From Chloroflexota bacterium (GTDB taxonomy: Bacteria; Chloroflexota; Anaerolineae; Anaerolineales; UBA11579), in NCBI GenBank assembly GCA_030610225.1, contig JAUWSD010000082.1, positions 1 to 5,912 of the forward strand: a stretch of DNA of 5,912 bases, in the 5' to 3' direction. A model generated the notes under the pieces. It was given only the letters and a program-made list of their open reading frames with translations. It did not search any database and had not been told where the DNA came from. The translations under genes and the position numbers were made by a program. This document shows positions 1 to 5,258 of the stretch, in pieces; the first letter of the stretch is position 1, and the number at the start of each line of letters is the position of its first letter.

Positions 1-933
1 ACCCAACAGGATCGATTTCTTGGCACCCAATTTCTTCGCCATCTTCCCAAACGCGAATGAGAATGGGATCCCGACGAACTGCACCAACGCCAAAGCGCCG
101 ATCATACTTGACTGGTCAATTCCGATCTCATCACCAAAGGCGGTCGCCATTTTGATGATCGTTCCAATTCCGTCGTTATATAGCCAGAATGCCAGCAGGA
201 GCTTGAAGGCTTCCGGATATTGCTTCACTTTCTGGAATGTCTTTGCCATCTCTGAAAAACCTACTTTGACAGCCTTTCCAAAGCTCAGCACCTCTTTATG
301 TGCTGTTTTTGGCTCAGGGACATGTTTCCAGAGCGGTATCGTGAATAAGATCCACCAGATACCAACTGTGATGAAGGATAAACGCACACCCATCTCTGCT
401 CCGGGGATCCCGAACCATTCCGGGAACATAAACATCATGACATTAATGATCAGGAGTAATCCACCGCCCAAATATCCAAGGGCATATCCTTTGACAGAAA
501 CCTGATCCATATCCTCATTTTTTGCTACATGAGGAAGCAGGGCATTTGCGAAGATATTCGCCCCTGCAAATCCGATATTTCCAAGGATGTAGATCGCACC
601 GGCAAGCGTGTACATATCACCATTGGGAATGAAGAGTGCCATCGAAGCAACTGCACCTATTACCGCAAAAACGGTCAGAAATTTTTTCTTAGCGGCCATT
701 CTGTCAGCCATCACACCCAGCGCAGGTGCGAGCACTGCGACAAGGATCAACGCGAAGGTGGTCACAAATGCCCATGCTGAAGTTGCTTTCTCGCCTATCA
801 ACCCAGCGCTCTCAGCCATCGCCCTGAAATAAATCGGCATAAAACCAGCCATCACGGTGGTCGCAAATGCTGAGTTTGCCCAGTCATACATCGACCAGGC
901 ATTTATCCTCTTCTTATATTCTTTCAATTCCAT
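1..933 (-). CDS. UMF1/Atg22-family MFS transporter, N-terminal 311 residues (runs off left edge)
   Basis: Integral membrane permease of the major facilitator superfamily, closest in appearance to the UMF1/Atg22-like group; the substrate is unknown. The start at 933 is preceded by AAAGGAG (940-946) with a 6-nt spacer. After a short basic N-terminus the protein has the group's typical first-helix signature, MYDWANSAFATT at residues 15-26. The MFS loop motif GVMADRMAAKKK (72-83) follows helix 2, and a second, degenerate copy (FGKMAKKLGAKK, 295-306) lies near the cut edge. Hydrophobic stretches at about 20-36, 53-75, 86-103, 108-130, 150-170, 185-201, 243-262 and 276-296 suggest eight of twelve helices, with a charged central loop at about 203-240. 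Family members are usually about 430-460 residues, so the last third is outside the window. No stop or frameshift interrupts the visible part. It is transcribed divergently from the EamA permease. Family call is confident; substrate is not known. Confidence 0.88.
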   Translation of the reverse strand, partial: MELKEYKKRINAWSMYDWANSAFATTVMAGFMPIYFRAMAESAGLIGEKATSAWAFVTTFALILVAVLAPALGVMADRMAAKKKFLTVFAVIGAVASMALFIPNGDMYTLAGAIYILGNIGFAGANIFANALLPHVAKNEDMDQVSVKGYALGYLGGGLLLIINVMMFMFPEWFGIPGAEMGVRLSFITVGIWWILFTIPLWKHVPEPKTAHKEVLSFGKAVKVGFSEMAKTFQKVKQYPEAFKLLLAFWLYNDGIGTIIKMATAFGDEIGIDQSSMIGALALVQFVGIPFSFAFGKMAKKLGAKKSILLG

Positions 934-968
934 TCTGTTCTCCTTTAAAAATATGTGGATGATCTCTC

Positions 969-1001
969 ATAATAAATATACACGAAGCAAAGCTTCGTCA
1001 T
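969..1001 (-). promoter_or_regulatory. Possible promoter of the UMF1 transporter, overlapped by a palindrome
   Basis: Reading the minus strand, an AT-rich stretch TATATTTATTAT (969-980) lies 35 nt upstream of the transporter start and could supply a -10 element. ATGACG (996-1001) is a weak -35 candidate, but its spacing to TATATT is only 15 nt, so the match is poor. The palindrome at 982-998 lies across the would-be -35 and spacer, where a repressor would bind. This is a suggestion from position only. Confidence 0.25.
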
Positions 1002-1037
1002 TCTTTCATTCTTAACTTAAACGAAGCTTTGCTTCGT
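982..1037. repeat. Two 17-nt perfect palindromes that are reverse complements of each other
   Basis: Unit 1 (982-998) reads ACGAAGC-AAA-GCTTCGT and unit 2 (1021-1037) reads ACGAAGC-TTT-GCTTCGT. Each has perfect 7-bp arms around a 3-nt centre, and the two whole units are exact reverse complements. Both are followed on the plus strand by CA, so as direct repeats they share 16 of 19 positions and differ only in the centre. A 22-nt AT-rich spacer (999-1020) separates them, giving 39 nt centre to centre. They sit between two divergent transporter starts, 49 bp from one and 107 bp from the other. They could be paired operator sites, or a dispersed REP-like element able to form one long hairpin or two short ones. 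No T-tract follows, so a terminator is unlikely. Confidence 0.85.
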
Positions 1038-1076
1038 CAATTACCTGAATACCAAAACCCCATTTCCCCGATTAAG

Positions 1077-1133
1077 TTCTTTTTGAATAAAATCTGGTGT
1101 GATAATATTACCAACTAATAATATCCTGATAAT
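1077..1133 (+). promoter_or_regulatory. Candidate promoter region of the EamA permease
   Basis: Two -10-like elements precede the gene. TGTGATAAT (1098-1106) is an extended -10 with only a weak TTCTTT (1077-1082) 18 nt upstream; it would give a leader of roughly 30 nt. GATAAT (1128-1133) is closer and would place the start of transcription around 1140, almost at the ATG. Neither has a good -35. The region is very AT-rich, so chance matches are likely. Confidence 0.3.
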
Positions 1134-1144
1134 AAATTAAATTT

Positions 1145-2011
1145 ATGAAATCAAGCAAATCCAAAACCATTTTCGCATATCTTGGGCTGACATACGCCGC
1201 GGCAATTTGGGGCGCCACATTCTTTATCGTCAAGAACAGTCTTACATATGTTGACCCTGTCACCCTTGTTGCCTATAGATTTTTAATCGCGGCCGCGATC
1301 CTCGCAGTTTACTTGCTAATCTCAAAGCGCTCCCTGTTCAAAGATTTCAAACCCGGCCTGATCCTTGGTCTCATCCTCGCTCTTTTATATATTCCTCAGA
1401 CAATTGGTCTGGCATATACTTCAGCGGCCAATTCTGCCTTCATCACAGGCATCTTCGTCGCCTTCATCCCCCTCCTGAACTATCTGGTCTTCAAGAAGAA
1501 GCCGCGGGGGATCCAATTTATCGTTATTTTGATCGCCATCATCGGTCTATATCTGCTCACAGGTGGGATCAGGGAGATCAATCCCGGTGACACGATCACC
1601 ATCTTTGCTGCCATCATGTATGCGGTGCACCTGATCTTTGTAGCAAAATATATAGGTGATGACATTGACATTGCACGTTTGAATTTTCAACAATTTCTCA
1701 TCGTTGGAGGGTTTAGTCTGCTGATCAGTATTTTCTTTGGTCGCAGTCTCGAAGTCCAGTCAACTACAACCATCTGGACCATCATTTTCCTGGCAATTTT
1801 ACCAACCCTGAGTGCCTTCAGCATTCAACTCTGGTCCCAGAAGCTGGTCAGCCCCCTGCGCACTTCCCTGATCTTCAGCCTTGAACCTCTCTTCGGAGCA
1901 GTCTTCGCCTGGACCCTCGGGCAGGAGCCATTCAGCCTCATGCAGGGCCTCGGTGGTCTGATGATAGTAGCCGCGATCATCGTATACAACCTTACCTCCC
2001 AGCACACTTAA
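1145..2011 (+). CDS. EamA/DMT-superfamily permease (RhaT/YdcZ-like drug/metabolite transporter)
   Basis: Ten-helix inner-membrane permease of the drug/metabolite transporter superfamily; such proteins move amino acids, sugars or other metabolites, and the substrate cannot be read from sequence. Its 288 residues match the usual 280-310. It shows the expected two tandem EamA halves, about residues 10-140 and 150-283. The first half has the helix-1 signature AAAIWGATFFIVK (18-30), YRF (44-46) in helix 2, and SAANSAFITGIFVAFIPL (93-110). The second half has LEPLFGAVFAWTLGQEP (246-262), the family's typical helix-9 motif. The N-terminus is basic (KSSKSK), consistent with a cytoplasmic tail. No Shine-Dalgarno sequence precedes the ATG at 1145: the 20 nt upstream are almost pure A/T. 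No better in-frame start is seen. The gene is convergent with etfA and divergent from the UMF1 transporter. Confidence 0.9.
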   Translation: MKSSKSKTIFAYLGLTYAAAIWGATFFIVKNSLTYVDPVTLVAYRFLIAAAILAVYLLISKRSLFKDFKPGLILGLILALLYIPQTIGLAYTSAANSAFITGIFVAFIPLLNYLVFKKKPRGIQFIVILIAIIGLYLLTGGIREINPGDTITIFAAIMYAVHLIFVAKYIGDDIDIARLNFQQFLIVGGFSLLISIFFGRSLEVQSTTTIWTIIFLAILPTLSAFSIQLWSQKLVSPLRTSLIFSLEPLFGAVFAWTLGQEPFSLMQGLGGLMIVAAIIVYNLTSQHT

Positions 2012-2012
2012 C

Positions 2013-2043
2013 AAAAAAGAGCGCCAATTGGCGCTCTTTCATT
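2013..2043. terminator. Bidirectional intrinsic terminator between convergent EamA gene and etfA
   Basis: A perfect 10-bp stem, AAAGAGCGCC (2016-2025) with GGCGCTCTTT (2030-2039), closes an AATT loop. The A-run at 2013-2018 becomes a six-base T-run on the minus strand, directly after the GC-rich stem, which is a classic terminator for the acd-etfB-etfA operon. On the plus strand the stem is followed by TTTCATTTTC, so it also ends the permease transcript two bases after its stop codon. The whole gap between the two stop codons is only 42 bp. Confidence 0.92.
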
Positions 2044-2053
2044 TTCATCAATC

Positions 2054-3097
2054 TTACTTGCCTAACTGCTTTTTAAACTCAGCTGTGATGGCAGGCAGGA
2101 CATCGAACAGATCACCCACCACGCCATAGCGAGCTTCCTTGAATACAGGGGCATCGCCATCTTTATTGATCGCAACCAGCACCTTGCTGGAGCGCATCCC
2201 GGCCATATGCTGGATCGCGCCGGAAATACCGCAGGCGATGTAAAGATCGGGGGCTACGGTCTTGCCGGTCTGCCCAACCTGGTGAGCGTAAGAGATGTAA
2301 TTAGCATCAACAGCGGCACGGCTGGCGCCAACAGCGGCATCAAGTACATCTGCCAGCTCCTGGATCAAGCCAAAACCCTGCGTCGCCTTCCATATTTCGA
2401 TCTCTTTCTCATCCGTGATGTCGCCGGGAACTTCGAGGCCGGCATTATTTGAAACACCGCGTCCACCAGAGACGATCACATTCGCGTCTGTAAGGCTCAC
2501 ACCGCCTTCAACCATTTCGGTGTCGAGAACTTTTGTCGCGATATCAGCTTCAGCCATCAATCCATCCAGCTTAGTGATATTGCCGGAGAGGCTCTCATCT
2601 GCTTCCGGTTTCCCGAATGCCCGTGCCCTCAAAGTGATGATCTGTGGTTTCGCTTCACACTTCACTTTAGCGATCACTTTGCCGGCATAAATTGGGCGTG
2701 TGGCAACTACTGCGCCATCTTCCACATCCATCTCGGTTGCATCAACCAACACACCACTGTCAGTGTCGATCGCCAGCATGGCAGCCAGTTCTCTTCCGCG
2801 GGTTGTTGTCGGGAAAAGTACAACTTCCGGGTCTGCTGCTTCAGTTGCTTTTGCCAAACCCAAAGCATAAGCTTCAGCACGGTAGTCAGCTAAAGAAACA
2901 TCATCAGCCAGGAAAACTTCTTCTGCCCCATAATGGAATGCTGTATTTGCCAGAGCTTCAACACCGGACCCAACTATCACAGCGGACAAGCCGCCGCCCA
3001 GTTTATCTGCCAGCATTTTTCCAGCCAGCAGTGCTTCCCAGGAAGCCATTCCAGCTTCGCCCTTATATTGGTCTATGAATACAAGTATTTTAGCCAT
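2054..3097 (-). CDS. etfA: Electron transfer flavoprotein subunit alpha
   Basis: Alpha subunit of the soluble EtfAB heterodimer, which takes electrons from acyl-CoA dehydrogenases and holds the redox-active FAD in its C-terminal domain. At 347 residues it is slightly longer than the usual 310-330. The N-terminal alpha/beta domain (about 1-190) starts MAKILVFIDQ. The C-terminal FAD domain has all the expected signatures: VSGGRG (209-214), VGASRAAVD (256-264, with Arg260), HQVGQTGK (272-279), GISGAIQH (290-297), NKD (311-313) and YGVVGD (324-329). There is no added ferredoxin-type cysteine cluster. The ATG overlaps the etfB stop by one base (TAATG), so translation is probably coupled; only a weak GAAGG precedes it. 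It is the last gene of the operon, ending 15 bp short of the terminator stem. Whether this ETF is of the simple or the bifurcating kind is not settled by these motifs. Confidence 0.96.
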   Translation of the reverse strand: MAKILVFIDQYKGEAGMASWEALLAGKMLADKLGGGLSAVIVGSGVEALANTAFHYGAEEVFLADDVSLADYRAEAYALGLAKATEAADPEVVLFPTTTRGRELAAMLAIDTDSGVLVDATEMDVEDGAVVATRPIYAGKVIAKVKCEAKPQIITLRARAFGKPEADESLSGNITKLDGLMAEADIATKVLDTEMVEGGVSLTDANVIVSGGRGVSNNAGLEVPGDITDEKEIEIWKATQGFGLIQELADVLDAAVGASRAAVDANYISYAHQVGQTGKTVAPDLYIACGISGAIQHMAGMRSSKVLVAINKDGDAPVFKEARYGVVGDLFDVLPAITAEFKKQLGK

Positions 3098-3870
3098 TAC
3101 AGCACCTTCTCTTCCATGATCTTGCTAACGAGATTTGCTGCGATCTCTTCGGGAGTTTCTCCCTCGATTTTCTCATTCGTAATATCCCGTACTGGAGGGT
3201 TATCAACACCAAACCATTTGACCTTATTCTCTGGTTTTGAAATTCCCAGATCACCAGCTGTCAAATTTGGGATTTCTGCCCGTGATGCTTTGCGGATACC
3301 CATAAATGACGGGTAGCGCGGATCAGAATAATCCTTGACTATGCTGGCTACTGCAGGAAGCTTGCTCTCAAATATCTGGTTTCCTTCCTCCATAAATCTT
3401 TTTGCTTTAATACTGCCATCAGCTATATTCTCAACAGCAGAGATCAAAGAGATCATTGGCCATCCAAGCACTCTTGCGGTCATGGCGGGGGTTACCCCGG
3501 TGTCATTGTCAATTGCTTGCTTTCCAAAGATCGCCATTTCAACATCCCCAACTTTCTGGATTCCGGCTGCCAGCACTTTCGCTGCGCCGGAGGCGTCCAT
3601 CTCAGCCAATTCTGGATCATTGATCAGGATCGCTTCACTGCATCCCATTGCCAGAGCATGTTTCAGGGCTTCTTTTGCTTTATCCCCACCCATGCTCAGG
3701 GCCACAACATCACCGCCGTACTTCTCAGTGAGCTGCAGGGCCGCTTCAACAGCATATTCATCCCAGGGGTTGATCACGATTGGGGCATCGCCCCAATTTA
3801 CTTTTCCATCTTCCACAACGATCGCCGCTGCAGAGTCAGGCACCTGTTTAACACATACTACGATCTTCAA
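3097..3870 (-). CDS. etfB: Electron transfer flavoprotein subunit beta
   Basis: Beta subunit of the ETF heterodimer; it binds AMP or a second flavin and carries the loop that docks onto partner dehydrogenases. The start is placed at a TTG (3868-3870) because AGGAGGT (3875-3881) lies upstream at ideal spacing, and the product then begins MKIVVCVKQVPDS as the family does, with 257 residues (family about 250-262). An ATG 12 codons upstream (3904-3906) would add a charged, non-homologous tail (IIGEKEREEVA) and lies against the base of a hairpin, so it is rejected. Recognisable blocks are NPWDEYAVEAAL (34-45), LSMGGDKAKEALKHALAMG (58-76), GKQAIDNDTG (116-125) and DPRYPSFMGIRKA (183-195). The last corresponds to the dehydrogenase recognition loop, with Phe189 at the place of the Leu that anchors human ETF. 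The stop overlaps the etfA start by one base. Confidence 0.95.
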   Translation of the reverse strand: MKIVVCVKQVPDSAAAIVVEDGKVNWGDAPIVINPWDEYAVEAALQLTEKYGGDVVALSMGGDKAKEALKHALAMGCSEAILINDPELAEMDASGAAKVLAAGIQKVGDVEMAIFGKQAIDNDTGVTPAMTARVLGWPMISLISAVENIADGSIKAKRFMEEGNQIFESKLPAVASIVKDYSDPRYPSFMGIRKASRAEIPNLTAGDLGISKPENKVKWFGVDNPPVRDITNEKIEGETPEEIAANLVSKIMEEKVL

Positions 3871-3874
3871 TGCA

Positions 3875-3881
3875 ACCTCCT
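3875..3881 (-). promoter_or_regulatory. Strong ribosome binding site that sets the TTG start of etfB
   Basis: AGGAGGT on the minus strand, with 5 nt between AGGAGG and the TTG at 3868-3870. It is the best Shine-Dalgarno match in the window, and it would lie inside the coding region if the upstream ATG at 3906 were used. Confidence 0.8.
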
Positions 3882-3906
3882 CTCTTTCCTTTTCTCCGAT
3901 TATCAA

Positions 3907-3930
3907 AGGCCAGAGTTTTTACTCTGGCCT
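3907..3930 (-). other. Intra-operon hairpin between acyl-CoA dehydrogenase and etfB
   Basis: A perfect 9-bp stem, AGGCCAGAG pairing with CTCTGGCCT, closes a 6-nt loop; an extra A-T pair can tighten the loop to four bases. It begins 18 nt after the acyl-CoA dehydrogenase stop and ends 36 nt before the etfB start. On the minus-strand transcript it is followed only by a three-base U run and then GAUAAUCGG, so it is a weak or leaky terminator at most. It could instead be an mRNA processing or stabilising element that lets the dehydrogenase and the ETF genes be expressed at different levels. Confidence 0.75.
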
Positions 3931-3947
3931 GTTATCACATATCTATT

Positions 3948-5156
3948 CTATTCCTGCCAGACATCCGGGTCAAATGCAGGTAGCTCTTTTCTGAGCGGTC
4001 TATCCTTTCTCCAGCCAAATGCATACGCTGCCTGCACCAACTGGTGAATTTCGTTTGTTCCTTCATATATCACCGCACCCTTGGAATTTCGCAGGAAGCG
4101 TTCCACAGGATACTCATCACTGTAACCATACGCCCCGTGTATCTGGACTGCTTCTGAGGCTGCATTAAATGATGCTTCAGTAGCGAACCATTTTGCCAGT
4201 GAGGTTTCTCGAGTATTGCGTTCTCCCAAATTCTTCTTCCAGCCAGCTTTCAAATATAAAAGCTGTGCCATTTCATGGTCACGATGCATATGGGCGATCT
4301 TCTGCTGAATGAGCTGATGTTCAGCTATTTGCACACCGAAGGTTTTCCGCTCCTGAGCATATTTGACGCTGGCATCCAATGATGCTTTGATCAAACCTGT
4401 TGCTCCAGCAGCTACTGTATATCGGCCATTATCCAGACATGACATCGAAATTTTGAAGCCTTCACCCTCTTCACCAATCCGATTCTCTTCCGGAATGCGG
4501 ACATCCTGCATATTGACCCATCCAGTTGAGCCGGCGCGTACGCCCAGCTTACCGTGGATGTCCCCTGAAGTCACACCGTCACGGGCATTCTCAACCATAA
4601 AAGCTGTCATCCCGCTGGTGGGTTTATCAGCATTCATGTCTGTTCGGCACACAACCAATGTATGATCTGCCTTTGTTGCTAACGAGATCCACATTTTCTC
4701 ACCATTGAGAATATATTCATTCCCATCTTTGACAGCAGTAGCTGTCATAGCGGCAACATCTGAGCCTGCATCCGGTTCTGTCAGGCCAAATGCGGCGACC
4801 TTCTCGCCCTTTGCCTGCGGAACCAGAAATCTCTGTTTCTGATCCTCGGTCCCCCACTGCAAAACTGCCATGCTGTTCAAGCCCATATGAACAGACATCA
4901 CAACCCTCAGAGAGGAGTCTGCATATTCAAGCTCTTCACATACAAGTCCTAATGTAATGTAATCAAAACCCTGTCCCCCGTATTTCACAGGAATATTAAT
5001 TCCCATGATCCCCAATTCTCCCATTCTTGGCAGGAAGTGGGGAGCCATTTCCTGCTTGGAGTCCCATTCCTGAATGACAGGAATTACTTCCTTGGCTGCG
5101 AAATCCCGCACCATTTTTTGAGCCATTCGATGTTCTTCAGATAATTGAAAATCCAT
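3948..5156 (-). CDS. Acyl-CoA dehydrogenase (FAD-dependent, ETF-linked)
   Basis: Oxidises an acyl-CoA to the 2-enoyl-CoA and hands electrons to EtfAB, encoded just downstream. All three domains are present in its 402 residues: an N-terminal helical domain (about 1-120), a beta-barrel (about 121-235) with the flavin-binding signatures LTEPDAGSD (125-133) and KMWIS (154-158), and a C-terminal helical domain with RKTFGVQIAEHQLIQ (270-284) and QIHGAYGYSDEYPVERFLRN (338-357). The catalytic base is most likely Glu365 in IYEGTNEIHQ (363-372), the position used in short- and medium-chain and glutaryl-CoA dehydrogenases. Unusually, Arg84 with Ser88 (SSLRVVMSV, 81-89) lies where glutaryl-CoA dehydrogenase binds its substrate's carboxylate. 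A tail of about 20 residues (GWRKDRPLRKELPAFDPDVW, 381-400) follows the core. AGAGGA (5164-5169) precedes the ATG by 7 nt. Chain length and true substrate are unknown; no decarboxylase or CoA-transferase neighbour is visible to narrow it. Confidence 0.95.
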   Translation of the reverse strand: MDFQLSEEHRMAQKMVRDFAAKEVIPVIQEWDSKQEMAPHFLPRMGELGIMGINIPVKYGGQGFDYITLGLVCEELEYADSSLRVVMSVHMGLNSMAVLQWGTEDQKQRFLVPQAKGEKVAAFGLTEPDAGSDVAAMTATAVKDGNEYILNGEKMWISLATKADHTLVVCRTDMNADKPTSGMTAFMVENARDGVTSGDIHGKLGVRAGSTGWVNMQDVRIPEENRIGEEGEGFKISMSCLDNGRYTVAAGATGLIKASLDASVKYAQERKTFGVQIAEHQLIQQKIAHMHRDHEMAQLLYLKAGWKKNLGERNTRETSLAKWFATEASFNAASEAVQIHGAYGYSDEYPVERFLRNSKGAVIYEGTNEIHQLVQAAYAFGWRKDRPLRKELPAFDPDVWQE

Positions 5157-5175
5157 TTAAATTTCCTCTTTTCTT

Positions 5176-5204
5176 TTTATAGTCTGGCGCAATAATTATA
5201 TCAA
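5176..5204 (-). promoter_or_regulatory. Promoter(s) of the acd-etfB-etfA operon
   Basis: On the minus strand TTGATA (5199-5204) and TATAAA (5176-5181) are separated by exactly 17 nt, a good sigma-70-type pair; it would give a very short leader of about 13 nt with the Shine-Dalgarno at its 5' end. Overlapping it is a perfect extended -10, TGATATAAT (5195-5203), which alone could start transcription near 5188 and give a leader of about 32 nt. The -35 of one thus coincides with the -10 of the other. Which one is used cannot be told from sequence. Confidence 0.6.
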
Positions 5205-5246
5205 ACATGAACATCATTTACATAATAAGTTTCTCTATCTGTGAGC

Positions 5247-5252
5247 TATAAT
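5247..5252 (+). promoter_or_regulatory. Consensus -10 box placed for a leaderless TPR-protein transcript
   Basis: A perfect TATAAT lies six bases before the ATG at 5259, so transcription would begin at or next to the A of the start codon. No Shine-Dalgarno sequence is present. No -35 stands at normal spacing; TTTACA at 5217-5222 is 24 nt upstream, which is too far. The placement suggests a leaderless mRNA. Confidence 0.45.
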
Positions 5253-5258
5253 CTGAAT

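Noticed and set aside
20..505. Long plus-strand open frame of 161 codons at the left edge
   Set aside because: It is antisense to the UMF1 transporter, whose frame has clear family motifs and a proper ribosome binding site; its own translation resembles nothing and it has no Shine-Dalgarno.
982..1037. Start of a CRISPR array
   Set aside because: There are only two units, the units are perfect palindromes with different centres, and there is a single short spacer and no cas gene.
2415..3078. Several plus-strand open frames opposite etfA
   Set aside because: They are antisense shadows; the etfA frame carries every ETF-alpha motif without interruption.
3899..3904. GATAAT as a -10 for a separate etfBA promoter
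   Set aside because: No -35 stands at suitable distance; the expected position falls inside the hairpin stem (CCAGAG).
3335..3994. Plus-strand open frame of 219 codons opposite etfB
   Set aside because: It is a shadow of etfB: it lies antisense to etfB over most of its length, is rich in Ser, Ala and Ile as expected from reading the complement, and crosses the operon hairpin.
5217..5222. TTTACA as a -35 for the TPR gene
   Set aside because: The spacing to the TATAAT at 5247 is 24 nt, outside the working range of about 15-20.
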